A stretch of DNA of 64,000 bases from Vandiemenella viatica (taxonomy: Eukaryota; Arthropoda; Insecta; Orthoptera; Morabidae): assembly GCA_031002005.1 (NCBI GenBank), contig CM061918.1, positions 62,778,531 to 62,842,530 on the forward strand, given 5' to 3'. Every line of letters starts with the position of its first letter. Within the stretch, counting starts at the first letter, position 1. Positions 30,782 to 41,633 of the stretch are shown here, piece by piece. Below the pieces are notes generated by a model. That model ran no database searches. It was not told the DNA's origin and saw only the letters and a program-made list of their open reading frames with translations. The translations under genes were made by a program, and so were the position numbers.

Positions 30782-33700
30782 TTAGGCCGATCGGCCTAAA
30801 ATTTTAGGCACTAGACCGGCCAATACACAAAATTTTAAAACATTCGCCACACTGCTGGTCTCATTGTTTAAAATAAGGGCCAGATCGTTGGCAAGGCCCG
30901 CGTCTGCCCTCAAGTCTATAAACGCAACACAATCAACTAAAATGTGGCGCACCGTCATAGGTACGCCACAGGTATCACATTCCGGTGGATCCTCCCGGCG
31001 GAGAAGAAAGCTGTGAGTCAGAGGACAGTGCCCTATACGGAGGCGAGTAAGGAGAACCTCATCCCTCCTCGCCCGCTGGAAGGAGCTGCTCCACGGCTGA
31101 ACGGTCGGTTTGACCAGCCGGAGCTTATTATGCTCAATCTCCAGCCACTGCCTCTGCCAGATGTCAAAAACAAATCTTTTCCCCGCCGAGGCAAGGTCAG
31201 ACTTTGGGACCGGATCAAAGTCAACTCTGACCTTGTTGCAGGCTAACTTCGCAGCTTCATCAGCTGCCTCGTTCCCCCTGATTCCCACATGACCAGGTAC
31301 CCAGCAGAATACGACCTCCTTTCCAGAAGATTGCTATCTGCTGGGTACATGCTTCCTATAGCCTGGATGCAACTGAGGGAATCACAGCATATGATGTACT
31401 TCGTGCCACGACTTACTTTCATATGCTGGAGCGACTTTAACAAAGCGTAACACTCAGCAGTGTATACGCTGCAACAGCTATTCAGTTTGTAGTTATAAGT
31501 CGCTCGAGGGAACACTACTGAGCAGCCAACTCCGTTAGCCTGCTTAGACCCATCCGTGTATACCGGGGTAGAATCGCGAAACTGATTTAAAACATCGCTA
31601 AAATTTCGGATAAAAACACTGTCGGCGGTACACAGCTTGTTGTACCGCGTCAGATCTAAAACTGTTCTGGGCCTCTTTAAAAGCCAGGGAGGAATTTTAT
31701 TCCAACCCTGGTGATAAAAAGAGGGCATCTGAAAGCCATATTCCTCTAATATAGCCTTTGTACGGTAGCTGAATGGTTTAGTTGCTCTTTGACGGTTGCT
31801 ATAAAGCCGTTCAGAGTGAGGATGAATAACTACGTCGTACACGGGACTGCCAGGACTTGTGGCAATATGTATATAGTGTCGCACCATGAGGAGACGCCGG
31901 CGGATGGAAAGCGGCGGCTCGCCAGACTCAGCACAAATGCTGGGTATCGGACTGGTGCGGTATGCACCTGTGGCGAGACGAATTCCTGCATGGTGGACAC
32001 TATCCAAAATACGGAGGTAGCTGTCCCGTGCCGAACCGCAGACAATGCAACCGTACTCCAACGCGACCGTACAAAGGCTGTATAAAACTGTAGCAGGCAG
32101 GAGCGGTCAGCGCCCCACGACCTGCCACACAGACACTTTAGAACATTAAGCGCTTTCAAGGCTCTGGCTTTAACATCTTTAAGATGTGGCAGCCAAGTAA
32201 GCCGAGTGTCAAAAATGAGGCCCAGAAACCGAACAGTTTTCGCTAAAAACTTAAAAACGGTGTTCCTCATGGTGAGATGGGTTCTGCTAAAAGACTTCTA
32301 CTGCGGCTAAAAAGCACACACCGGGTTTTCTCGGCAGAGAAACGAAAGCCGGTGTGTGCTGACCATTCATCCAGCCTGTTCAGCGTGAGCTGCAGCTGCC
32401 GCTCAGCGCTTCTCAGGCTAGACGATGCAATAAAATTAAAAAGTCATCAACGTATAAGAGAACCGGATGGGCCTCCTTATAACAGTTGAGATGCTATTAA
32501 TTGCTATGGCAAAAAGAGTCACACTTAAAACTGATCCTTGAGGAACACCATTTTCCTGAATAAAAATGTCGGACACTTCTCTACCGACTCGGTACCGGAA
32601 GCAACGTCGCGATAAAAATGATTTTAAAAAACGGGGTAGATTTCCCCTAAATCCCCATTCATATAACTGTTTAAGATAACATGTCGCCAGGTAGTATCGT
32701 ATGCCTTTTCGATGTCAAAAAATATACCAACTAGGTGTTGGCTGCGGATGAAAGCGTCTTGAATTGCCGCTTCCAGTAGGATCAGGTTATCCGTGGTGGA
32801 ATGGTACTTCCTGAATCCACACTGAAAACGGGTCAGCAGCTTACGGGACTCGAGACACCAAACGAGGCGGCGGTTCACCATCCGCTCTAGTGTCTTCCCA
32901 ACGCAGCTCGTTAAGGCGATGCTGCGATAACTACCTGGCAACAACTTGTCTTTTCCTGGTTTAAAATCGGGATTAGCGTTGCTTCTTTCCACGAGTCGGG
33001 GAAGTGTCCTCCGATCCAAGCATCATTAAAATACCCAGGAGGTACTCTTTAGCATCTTCACTAAGATGCCTCAGCATCTGGTACTGGATCTGGTCAGGCC
33101 CTGGCGCAGTGTCCTTGGCGCTGTTTAGAGCCGACTCCAGCTCCCAAGATGAAAATGGGCTGTTGTATTGCTGCAATCAGACGAGTCGAAGCAAAGATGC
33201 CTTCTCAGCAGATATTCTTCGTTGCTGGACTGATGGTCCAATCCAGCAGACGAAGTGATGGCAGCGAAGTGCTCTGCCATCAGCTGCGCTATGCTTCGCT
33301 CGTCGGTGACTACACGCCCTTGATCCAGTAATCCAGATACTGGCGGTCGAGAGTACCTCCCAGATATACGGCGGATTGACTCCCATACTTTTGTTGACGA
33401 TGTGGAACGATTAATGGTGCTCACAAAGGTCTGCCATGACCTTCTTTTGCTCTCCTTAATAATACGACGCGACTTGGCTCTAGCAATTCGGAACGCTGCG
33501 AGGTTGTCAGGTGTCGGATGCAACCTAAACCGACGCAGGGCCCGTCTGCGACCCTGAATAGCGGAACGACATTCGTCGTTCCACCAGGGGACGCGCGTTC
33601 TGCGCAGCGTTCCAGAGCCGCCAGGAATGGAGATATCAGCCGCCCGGTGAATCACATCTGTAAGATGTTTCACCTTTTCTTCAATGTTCTGGCGATGCTC

Positions 33701-34420
33701 AAAAATGACTGACCGGCTATAAAGCTGCCAGTCAGCTTTGCTGATATTCCATCTCCGTGTCGTAATGCTTTCGCGACGTTCAGTCTCAACGTGCAACCAA
33801 ATTGGGAAGTGGTCGCTTCCATGGAGGTCACGATCCACCTCCCAATGCACGGAGTCCGCAATTGAAGGAGAGCAAAGAGAGAGATCAATGGCAGAGGAAC
33901 CGGAAGCAGTAGTGAAGTGTGTCATCTGACCGGTATTTAGGATGCACATCCTGCTCCAATAATCTACAAATCTCTCGACCTCTGGGGCAATTGGTGGTCG
34001 AACCCCACAACGCATTGTGCGCGTTAAAGTCTCCCAATAGGAGAAAAGGCCGAGAGAGTTGCCGAGTGATGTCAGCCAGCTGACGCAATCAACTGGTGAT
34101 CCCGGCGGTAGGTATATGGAGCATACGGTCAGTTCCACCGGTCCTAATATTTTAACAGCTACTGCTTGTAAAGGAGAGGTGAGAGCTACAGGTTCGGAGT
34201 GGACAGTGTTCCGAACAAACACAGCCACTCCCCCCTTCGCTCGATCACCCTCGGTATCGTCCTTACGGTACACGTCATAACCTCTTAGCACGGGTTGGTG
34301 AACTGGTCTGAAATGTGTCTCTTGCAGACAGAGACACAATGGATCAGACCGTGCTAAGAGCTGTAACTCTTCTTTGTGAGCCATAAAACCATTAATGTTC
34401 CATTGGAGTATGGGAGCCAT
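30782..34420 (-). pseudogene. I-type LINE ORF2: endonuclease, reverse transcriptase, RNase H (broken)
   Basis: ORF2 nicks target DNA, reverse-transcribes the element RNA and removes RNA. It starts at 34420 with MAPILQWNINGFMAHKEEL, an APE-type endonuclease (LCLQETHF, GGVAVFVRN, LGDFNAHNALWG, LHGSDHFPIW). Two frameshifts near 34085 and 33965 compensate each other: GDFNAHN is read in another frame. A third near 33180 leads into the reverse transcriptase (APGPDQIQYQMLRHL, GSYRSIALTSCVGKTLERM, FDIEKAYDTTWRH). The catalytic YVDD is at about 32441-32455, in a region with stops. The RNase H part (31243-32061, 30782-31288) keeps YTDGSK, AECYALL, CCDSLS and NEAADEA. A C-x2-C-x7-H-x4-C knuckle follows near 30950. 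Confidence 0.9.
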
Positions 34421-34466
34421 CCTTACCTATTTAGCCTCACCCGCCCCGGATCGGGTGGGTCATCGG

Positions 34467-35717
34467 TCACTTCCTGCTGAGGAACGGGACCAAACTCGTC
34501 CACCAGCATCTCAGTTTCATCCTGACCAGGAACGGAGACAGACATCTCCGACCCAGAGGACTCTTCAAATTCCTCCCCATTCTTTTTCTTTTTCTTCCTC
34601 TGCCTCTTCCCCTCCTTACTGCTGGGCAGTCTGGGAGGAGACGAAGAGGGGGACTTAACAAATTGGGTCGGGTCTGTCTGTCTAAATTTCCGACCACGGA
34701 TCTTCTGGTCACCTCCACTGGCGCTGGTAGCAGATGGTATCGCTCGCTACAGCGCGTGGAGGAAGGAGGTGGTGTTATCTTGACTGCTACTGTTGGTGCT
34801 GGTGGAATAGTTGTTACTGCTGCTGGTGTGGTCGAGGTGTCAGACGTGCTGCTACCAACGTCTGCGGTCTTAGACGTAACGACCTTAGCGGATTTAGCAC
34901 CGCATTTGCATTGACATGAGCACGAAGTACTCGTGCTCATGTCTGCGAAGGACGTCTGGGTAGCAGCACTCTGCTTCCTGACGGGAGCTGAAGCCATCTT
35001 TGCAAAACTCGTCCCAAAAATTGGAGCGGCGAGCGACTTGGCCTTCTTTTTAGCTTCCCCATAGGGAATCCGCTCTTTGGTCTTCAGCTCCTGTATCTTG
35101 CGCTCTTCAAGATACACTTGACACTCCCTACTCCAGGCAGGGTGCGATCCGGAGCAGTTGACGCACACCTGTGGTAGCGTGCAACTAACGCCCGGCTCAT
35201 GTGCCCCCTTGCCACACTTGCCACAGGTGGGATTGCCCTTGCATGACGCCGTCGTATGTCCGAACCGCTGACACTGAAAACAGCGCATCGGGTCCGGAAC
35301 ATACGGACGGACGTTCAGGTTGATGTAGCCTGCTTTGATGTTCTTTGGTAGTACTGGAGTGTCAAACGTCAGGACGAAGGTGGCAGTCTTTTCAATACTG
35401 CCATTAACCCTTCGTGTGATCTGACGTACCTCGACCACTTTGCTCCTTCCACTCCTTAACGAGTTCCTCGGTCCCTATGTCAATCAAGTCACGGCAGGTG
35501 ACAACGCCTTTGGAACTATTCAGGGATTTGTGGAGTTCGCAATTGACTGCGAACTCCCCGAGCTTCTCACGGTAGCTTGCCTACTGGTTGTAGTTTCCAG
35601 CAGCAGCGTCCCGTTCCTCAGTTTTTTCACCGAATTCAGGGTCCCTACCAGACCCTCCAACCCCTTTGAAATGTAAAAGGGTGAAACTTTTTCGAAGGTC
35701 CCTTCCATCCTTTGCAT
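34467..35717 (-). pseudogene. I-type LINE ORF1 (gag-like, zinc knuckles), frameshifted
   Basis: ORF1 proteins bind element RNA. The N-terminal part (35717-35520) reads PFYISKGLEGLVGTLNSVK and KLRNGTLLLETTT, the usual start of I-group ORF1. A frameshift near 35500 separates it from the main frame (35438-34467). That frame holds FVLTFDTPVLPKNIK and then three zinc knuckles, CFQCQRFGHTTASC, CGKCGKGAHEPGVSC and CVNCSGSHPAWSREC (about residues 53-107), followed by a low-complexity Thr/Pro/Ser tail and a basic GRGRGRKRKR patch. ORF1 ends about 45 bases before the ORF2 start. Confidence 0.88.
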
Positions 35718-36253
35718 TACAATAAAAGCGTTCGGGAGTGAACAAACTTTTCCGTTACTGTTTTTCCGAAGCGGGGGGGCTATCTACCCTCACCCGCTTC
35801 TTAGAACTGGGTGTATTTATTTTAGCCTGCGGCACACCCGTACCGCAGGGTTTGGTGGTTTTTGTGGAAGACTTAATTTTGGTCCCACGAGTAAAACCAG
35901 TTTAAAAAGAAGCGCTAATACAACAGGGGTGCGCAGGTGCCCCTGAGGTTGTACGTTAGCGAGTGATCTGCCTCTCACCCATGCACCTCCTCGGCACGTA
36001 TCCGACCTTGAGGTTAAGGGTTTTTTATAGAGGTTTGTACCGTCCTCGCGATCCGGGCGATGAAGCCAAGATCCCCGTTCTCCTAGGCACACAACGTTCC
36101 ACCGCCACGCCCTACGGTGGTCGTTGAAGCATGGTAGGAGTTTACGGTGTGGGAAACTTGCGGCGCTCACAAGTTTCCAGCTCGGGCACCGCGGGTTCGC
36201 CAAACCCGTACCTGGCACTTGCGTACCAGGCCCCTGCGGGGTGCAAAAGGCAA

Positions 36254-36399
36254 GCAGGGTTGGAAGTCTGTAGCGTGAAGGAGCTGTAACTTCTGTTGGG
36301 TTGAGCAGGCTCTAGGGAAGGACCTGACCATTGTTTTTATATGAGTTATACTACTTAATCTTACTGAGAGACTTAGCATGTAACATTTTATAATGTTTA
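36254..36399. other. Unassigned intron 2 sequence
   Basis: Short unique stretch to the right of the LINE target duplication. Confidence 0.4.
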
Positions 36400-36462
36400 G
36401 TGACCGAGCGTGGTGGGGTGAACGGTAACGCTCTGGTCTTGGCATTCGGGGGAACGCAAATC
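36400..36462 (+). mobile_element. SINE family S, head only
   Basis: ACCGAGCGTGGTGGGGTGAA, CGGTAACGCTCTGGTCTTGG and CATTCGGGGGAACGCA match the S head up to just before the B-box, then homology stops. Confidence 0.65.
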
Positions 36463-37076
36463 AGAATATAAACAACTGTTTTTATGCTGAATCAATTTGA
36501 ATCTATTATTAATAATAAAAAAGAGCCATTAGAAAAAATAAATGTTAATTGACGGACGGAAAAAGAAACTCAAGTCGGTGTATATACCTCTCCGCTGGTT
36601 GTGCTTGATTTGTTCTACAATGATAATTTCTGTTCACCATCTTCCTTCATCATCATAATCAGTGTTCTGCCAAAGGCAGGTTTTTACTTCGTAGTTTTCC
36701 GTGCTCTCCTGTCTTTCGTCCTCATCTTCTTCTTCCCTTCACTTCCCTCTCAGCAAGTTGATCCTTTTTTCTCCTCTGGCCATCCCTTCTTCCAGTCGCT
36801 TATTTTCATCCAGCTTATCCTCTCCATTCTCCTCCACATCTGAAACGCTTGTATCCGTTTTCCCCTCAGTGTCCACGTCTCTTCCTCGGTGCCTTATCTA
36901 CTTTTTTCATTTAATAATCTCATCCTCCTATTGAATGGTTCCTTCGCTACACCAATAAGTTTTCTGATCTATTGGTCATATCTCGAAGTCCTATGCGATT
37001 TTCCTTCAAAACTATTTCAAGGTTCTTACATGGCTGATATTAGCTTGTCCTGTCCTAATATTTGCGTTTCCTCTCT
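36463..37076. other. Intron 2 sequence, pyrimidine-rich
   Basis: 36640-36900 is strongly CT-rich on the plus strand (runs of TTCTTCTTCCC). It could be a decayed non-coding part of a retroelement, but no diagnostic motif is visible. Confidence 0.35.
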
Positions 37077-37407
37077 TTAGGGAGCGTGCATAAACCACGT
37101 AGCTCCATTTCGGCCTGCTGTGAAACCCCCCCCCCACCTCCTTCCCACGTAGCCTTACGTGGCTTTTGCTGCTACCACCCTCACGTAGCACGTAGCTTTT
37201 TTCCTTCTGACTCCAGAAGACATTTTGTACTGTTTTCTCTTGTTAGACGATTATAAATTACATCGAAGATAATTAACTGAGGGAAATAAATATTTACATT
37301 CTGTTGTGAGTTCTGTTCCTCATTCAACTATGAAAAATGTTATGAAAGGAAAGCTACGTGGCCTGGCTCGGAACCCCCCCACGTAGCCCAGCGTAGCCTT
37401 CCAGCCA

Positions 37408-38513
37408 TAGAGATGATCCGATACAAGTAAATACGAGTAAGTACTCGATACTTTGTTTCGATAGCGAGTACTTTTAGTATTTGAATTAATTCATTCGATA
37501 CTTACTCGGTATCGAAAGAAAAGTACTTGTATCGAATCGAAAGTATCGAAAAGCACCCGGTGTTAAATTCTATACGCATCATCCCTGCTGCGACACTCAG
37601 TCGCTCCTGCGAAACTAATTTCCCGCTGACGTCAAGTTGGTAGCATTGAAAATCAAACAAAATCAGTTTTAGAATAGGCAATATAATCTCAAAGAGTTTG
37701 CTTTAGGACCCTATTTCACTGTAATAAAGTTGTACTTGGCGTGCATTTCACTGTACCTGGCAAATGGTCGCTCCCGCGCAACCCCACACAAAAACTAAAA
37801 GGTATGATTCATAAGCAACTACAGTAAGTAGCCCTTGTGAATCGGAAGAAGAAGCTGCTTCAGCTAGCGTTTCACAGGAATATCACTTCTGGAAACATCA
37901 CAAAGAATAAGAAAACACACCGTAGTGACAAAGTCTCTTTCTACTTGTCAAACACTGTAATGTCTCTAAAAAGCAATCCATTTACAGAGAGGGAAGAAAT
38001 GAAACTTATATTTCCTTGTCTGTGTAAATAGGCACAACAGTATCTTATTATTGTAGCAACGACAGTATTGAGTGAATGTTTGTTTTCTAATGTGGGTGAA
38101 ACAGTGACAAACAAAAGAAACAAGCTGTCCCCAAAATATTTGGAACAATTGTTTTTTTTTTGTTTTTTTTTTTTGAAAACCTTCCAAAAGCGAACTTTTA
38201 TTGTTTAAAAAGTGTTAAAACTATAATAAATAAATATTTAAAGATACCCTTCAAAGTATGCTTACGATGTGAGCTTTATTATAATTTTAATAAATAAATT
38301 AAAATGTTTACTGAGTGTTATTTGATTTCATTACACTAGGCAAATAAAACAAATAATTTAGCAATATTTCACATATTTTTTTATATTTCGACATTAATTT
38401 AAGAAAAGTATCGATATGAGTAAGTATCGATACTTTTGCAGTACTCATATTAGTAAGTATCATAAGACAATTTGAGTAGGTATCGATACTTAGATGGTAT
38501 CGGAACATCACTA
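37408..38513 (+). mobile_element. hAT element (family P), deletion derivative
   Basis: Terminal inverted repeats TAGAGATGATCCGATAC and (reversed) TAGTGATGTTCCGATAC, flanked by the 8-bp duplication TCCAGCCA / TTCAGCCA (37400-37407 and 38514-38521). Both subterminal regions are rich in TATCGATACTT-like boxes (GAGTAAGTA, GTATCGA), the usual arrangement for transposase binding in hAT elements. 1106 bp. Confidence 0.92.
37837..38150 (+). pseudogene. hAT transposase dimerisation domain remnant
   Basis: Only the C-terminal end of a hAT transposase remains. After NPFTEREEMKLIFPCLCK a stop interrupts, then in the same frame region LIIVATTVLSECLFSNVGET followed by VTNKRNKLSPKYLEQL. The pattern TTVLSERLFSNVGE...RN.LSP..LE.L is the conserved dimerisation helix of the family. 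Catalytic core and BED zinc finger are deleted. Confidence 0.82.
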
Positions 38514-38594
38514 TTCAGCCAACTACTCCCCCCCCCCCCCTCCCGCCCTTTCCTGGACCAAGCCACGTAGTTTCTGCACGCTGCCTTACCGGTC

Positions 38595-38740
38595 ACAATA
38601 CTCTTTGTTTTTGCTGTATTGATTCTCATTCCATTCTCCTCACAAGCTTCATTTAGATTTTTCAGCATTTTGTTTAAAATTCTTTTACTTTCTCAACAAA
38701 AAGACAACAACCATACAATCGGTAAATCTTGTACATTGTA
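38595..38740 (-). pseudogene. LINE reverse-transcriptase fragment
   Basis: On the minus strand MLKNLNEACEENGMRINTAK followed by TKSIV matches the helix just after the YADD box of non-LTR reverse transcriptases. Upstream, LPIVWLLSF may be the decayed ADDL..VA stretch. About 50 codons only, with a stop. Confidence 0.5.
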
Positions 38741-38849
38741 CTCTCTTTCTGCCAATTCGCATTCCTTCTCGAAAGTAAAATTAAGTGTATTATTGCTACC
38801 TTCATGAATATTCATGCCGTGAAAACCTGAAGAGTGACTCAGTTTTCAA

Positions 38850-39270
38850 AGCATCTATAGCGCAGGTGAGCGCTCCGCTGACATCCGGCTCCGGGTTCGA
38901 CTCCCAGTGTCCTTGCCACGCCCGGGTCAACGCACCCACAGTGCCAGTTCAAACGGAAACCAGTTACGTTCTTTCCTTGCATCACGAAATGTTCATGAAG
39001 TTAAATATAGATACTAGCAACAACGTGATCGAAGTCCCTATCCCCGTTTGGCGCCTAACAGTCTGCCAGGTAATTTTTTGAGCTTGTGATCACCAGATTG
39101 GATGCCAAAGTCCTGGGTCAAATCCCAAATTTCTCTGCAGCACATACCGAATTAATACATACGTTACTGGTGGTAGTTATTCGTCCTTCTGATGGGAGTC
39201 GTTAAACCTGAAGGTCACAGGTTTGTTTTGGAAAAGTAGGCCTGACTGGAACCGGGTTTCGTTCTCTCAC
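38850..39270 (+). mobile_element. SINE-like repeat, family T, copy 2
   Basis: A tRNA-like head (AGCGCAGGTGAGCGCTCCGC, B-box CCGGGTTCGACTCCCAG) lies at 38860-38910. The distal part (39085-39210) matches 18265-18400 (see copy 1). The two segments may be one composite element. Confidence 0.6.
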
Positions 39271-39286
39271 AGCCTTCATCATCCAT

Positions 39287-39515
39287 TACCGAGCGTGCTG
39301 GGTGAGCGGTAACGCTCTGGTCTCGCATTCGGAAGGACGCGGGTTCGAATCCCCCTCCGCCTATCCAGATTTCAGTTTTCCATGGTTTCACAACGTCACG
39401 CCTCGCTGATGCTCATTTCAGAAGGCAGTGGCCGAATTTCTTCCCGTTTCTTGCTACCAGTCCTTTCCCGTCTCTAATGACCACGACATCGACTAGGCGT
39501 AAAGCCAAAATAAAA
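39287..39515 (+). mobile_element. SINE family S, copy 10 (well preserved)
   Basis: Complete from head to tail: ACCGAGCGTGCTGGGTGAGC, A-box GGTGAGCGGTAACGCTCTGG, B-box CGGGTTCGAATCCCCCTCCG, CAGATTTCAGTTTTCCATGG, AGGCAGTGGCCGAATTTCTT, CCCGTCTCTAATGACCACGA, AGGCGTAAAGCCAAAATAAA. Best copy for defining the family consensus in this window. Confidence 0.88.
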
Positions 39516-40172
39516 ACTTAATAATCTGTGTAACGCAAAAAAAAAACACACTTGCATTAAACAACATAAATTATTCACTAATTCGCATACAATAAGTTCC
39601 GCATGATCCGTAGAATGACATCTATAGGAACCTTGGGCTTCCCAGAGTTTGTAACATCGCACTTCCGAAAGCTAATAGAAGTCGAGCATCAAATTTCTTC
39701 CGTCGCTTCTCGATTTATCTCTCGTAAAGTATGAATATAACAGGATTTATTTATTTATTTTTTAAGAGGGAAGGGAATAAAATCGATTGCAAGTAACTGT
39801 CTGAATGTTGTTATCAACTAAAAAACAGATGCTTATTACGGACCAGAAGGTACCGAAGGCAGTCGGTCGGCAAGCGATAGTTTCGATGGCTACCAAATCC
39901 GCCTAACCTAGGAGATGTGGAGGGCTTCTCTCTTTGATAGGGCCTTTTTGTAAAGTGGTCTGTTGTGTAAAAATGAAAGTATCTTCAAGTTTTATTTAGA
40001 ACTTCATTGTAACGACCGAATTGAAAACGTTATTTTTATGTTTGTTAAAAATTAAATAAAAAAATAAAAATAAAATATTTTTTTTTTAAAAAAAACTAGA
40101 TCATGGTCACATTTTTCCACCTAGAAAAAAATAGGTACTATAACTACGAAACTGTTTTGTTTTTTAGATTTG

Positions 40173-40232
<60 letters not shown>

Positions 40233-40477
40233 CGTTGATTTCGGAACCGCGAATAATGAAATTCTTAACCGCGAATACAGAGTGCAAACCAATAAGTTGG
40301 TGTTATACCGAAAAGTAAGTGCAATTTTACAGCACGACGCCTACGAAAAGCATGAATATAAAGGGCTTTGACTGTATTGAAAAGTTGAAATTATTTTGCA
40401 ACATGCCTCAATTAATGATGACTGTGGGTGGACCCCATTTACAATTCGTGGATCCCCAAATTTCTTTGTCGCTGCAA
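39516..40477. other. Intron 2 sequence with (TA)n microsatellite
   Basis: A (TA) tract of about 26 repeats at 40176-40228; A/T homopolymers near 40060-40095. No gene recognised. Confidence 0.6.
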
Positions 40478-40485
40478 GTCAAATT

Positions 40486-40669
40486 CAGGGGCGTAGCTAC
40501 TATGGGGCTAGGCGGTGCAGTGCACCGGGGCCCCTACGCTGAGGGAACCCCAAGGATACCTCAGGGGGCCCCCAAGCGCAGTTCAGAGGAAAAAAGGTCG
40601 CCCATCTGGGCTGAGGGCCCAAAATAATTTTTTTGCACTGGGGCCCTTGTTGACCTACCTACGCCACTG
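40486..40669. mobile_element. 184-bp hAT-type MITE with perfect 8-bp duplication
   Basis: Ends CAGGGGCGTAGCTA and (reversed) CAGTGGCGTAGGTA; flanks GTCAAATT at 40478-40485 and 40670-40677. The interior is GC-rich with a GGGGCCCCTACG palindrome and internal GGGCCC pairs. No coding capacity. Confidence 0.92.
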
Positions 40670-40677
40670 GTCAAATT

Positions 40678-41633
40678 GACCACTTCTGGTAATCATTGGT
40701 TTAGAATAATGTTGTTTCCACATGCTAGCACTGATTTCTATAGTTCATTGGGCATATTTTTCGGGTACAGGGAAAAAATTATCATGCAGAGAAAAGTGAA
40801 AGGACAGTAATCTTGTCCAAGGCTGTTGTTTGTAACACCAGACTAAGGGCAAATCAAAACAGACAAAACTTAATTATCTTGTGAAGTAGGTCGAAACTGA
40901 CAAACTACATATTATCACCTTAGGGTCACCAACTCTCTACAGATTATGGTACTAAAGCAAAACTGTTCTTTCAGCATTGCAAAAGCCATCTAGAATGGAA
41001 CATCCCATCACCCTCGGCAGAAAAAAATCCACAACTTTTATCCTTAGGCAACTTGATTTTACTGCAGCAGATTCCGTATAGTCCATTTGGCATTTCTCAC
41101 AACATGGGAAGTATAAAGACCCTACTCCAAATCACCTTTGACTGTAATGTTTGTACTGAAATCCCTGAAATCTAAGTACAGTAGACAGATGCAGTTTCCC
41201 TTAAATCCAGTCAGGTGATTTGATCTATTTCTAACTCTGTACTGCCATTTGTAAGCTCTGGTAGTCTATCTGCATTTGTTAATATTTTTGTATTATTTGT
41301 AATTAGTCACTATTGACAGATGGTCGTTTCAAATTCACAAACATTATAAGAGAAAATTCCCTAGCGTTGCATCACTATTTTATTTCATGTCCGAAACATT
41401 TGAGAGGTTATGGAATCTCGGGACAAGGCGAAAAGAATCGTTAGCTTCTAGAAATTTGAAAAAATTTTGCATTACAAGTTTGCAAGCTTTTAGGAAAAAT
41501 GTTTAATTTTCTCCCCTGTGCTGGAACGTGTAAGAAATAAACTAGTTTAAAACCAGATTTAGTTTATTGCTGCCATGTTAAATCAAAACATTTATAGCCT
41601 AAAATGTGCTACGTAACCTCAACAATCATATTA
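40678..41633. other. Unassigned intron 2 sequence
   Basis: About 1 kb without a recognisable gene or repeat. Confidence 0.45.

Larger units (their letters stand above)
30400..36244 (-). mobile_element. Full-length I-type LINE, decayed
   Basis: A 5.8-kb non-LTR retrotransposon antisense to ACE. Direct repeats AAAAGGCAA flank it at 30391-30399 and 36245-36253. The 5' end reads GCACCCCGCAGGGGCC on the minus strand; the 3' end is a (CAA)n tail (30401-30422). Order on the minus strand: 5' leader of about 0.5 kb, ORF1 with zinc knuckles, ORF2 with endonuclease, reverse transcriptase and RNase H, then a 0.38-kb 3' UTR. A simple-repeat tail and RNase H place it in the I group of LINEs. Frameshifts and stops make it non-autonomous. 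Confidence 0.88.
37080..38585. mobile_element. MITE family G, copy 2, split by a hAT insertion
   Basis: Ends GGGAGCGTGCATAAACCACG and, at the right, CACGTAGTTTCTGCACGCTGCC (in pieces), flanked by TTA at 37077-37079 and 38586-38588. The interior shares CCACGTAGCTCCATTTCGGC and GCTACGTGGCCTGGCTCGG with copy 1 at 5932-6260. The hAT at 37408-38513 is inserted inside it. Confidence 0.85.

Noticed and set aside
36601..36934. Membrane protein (hydrophobic frames)
   Set aside because: Leu/Ser/Phe-rich frames come from a CT-rich low-complexity stretch; no family match.
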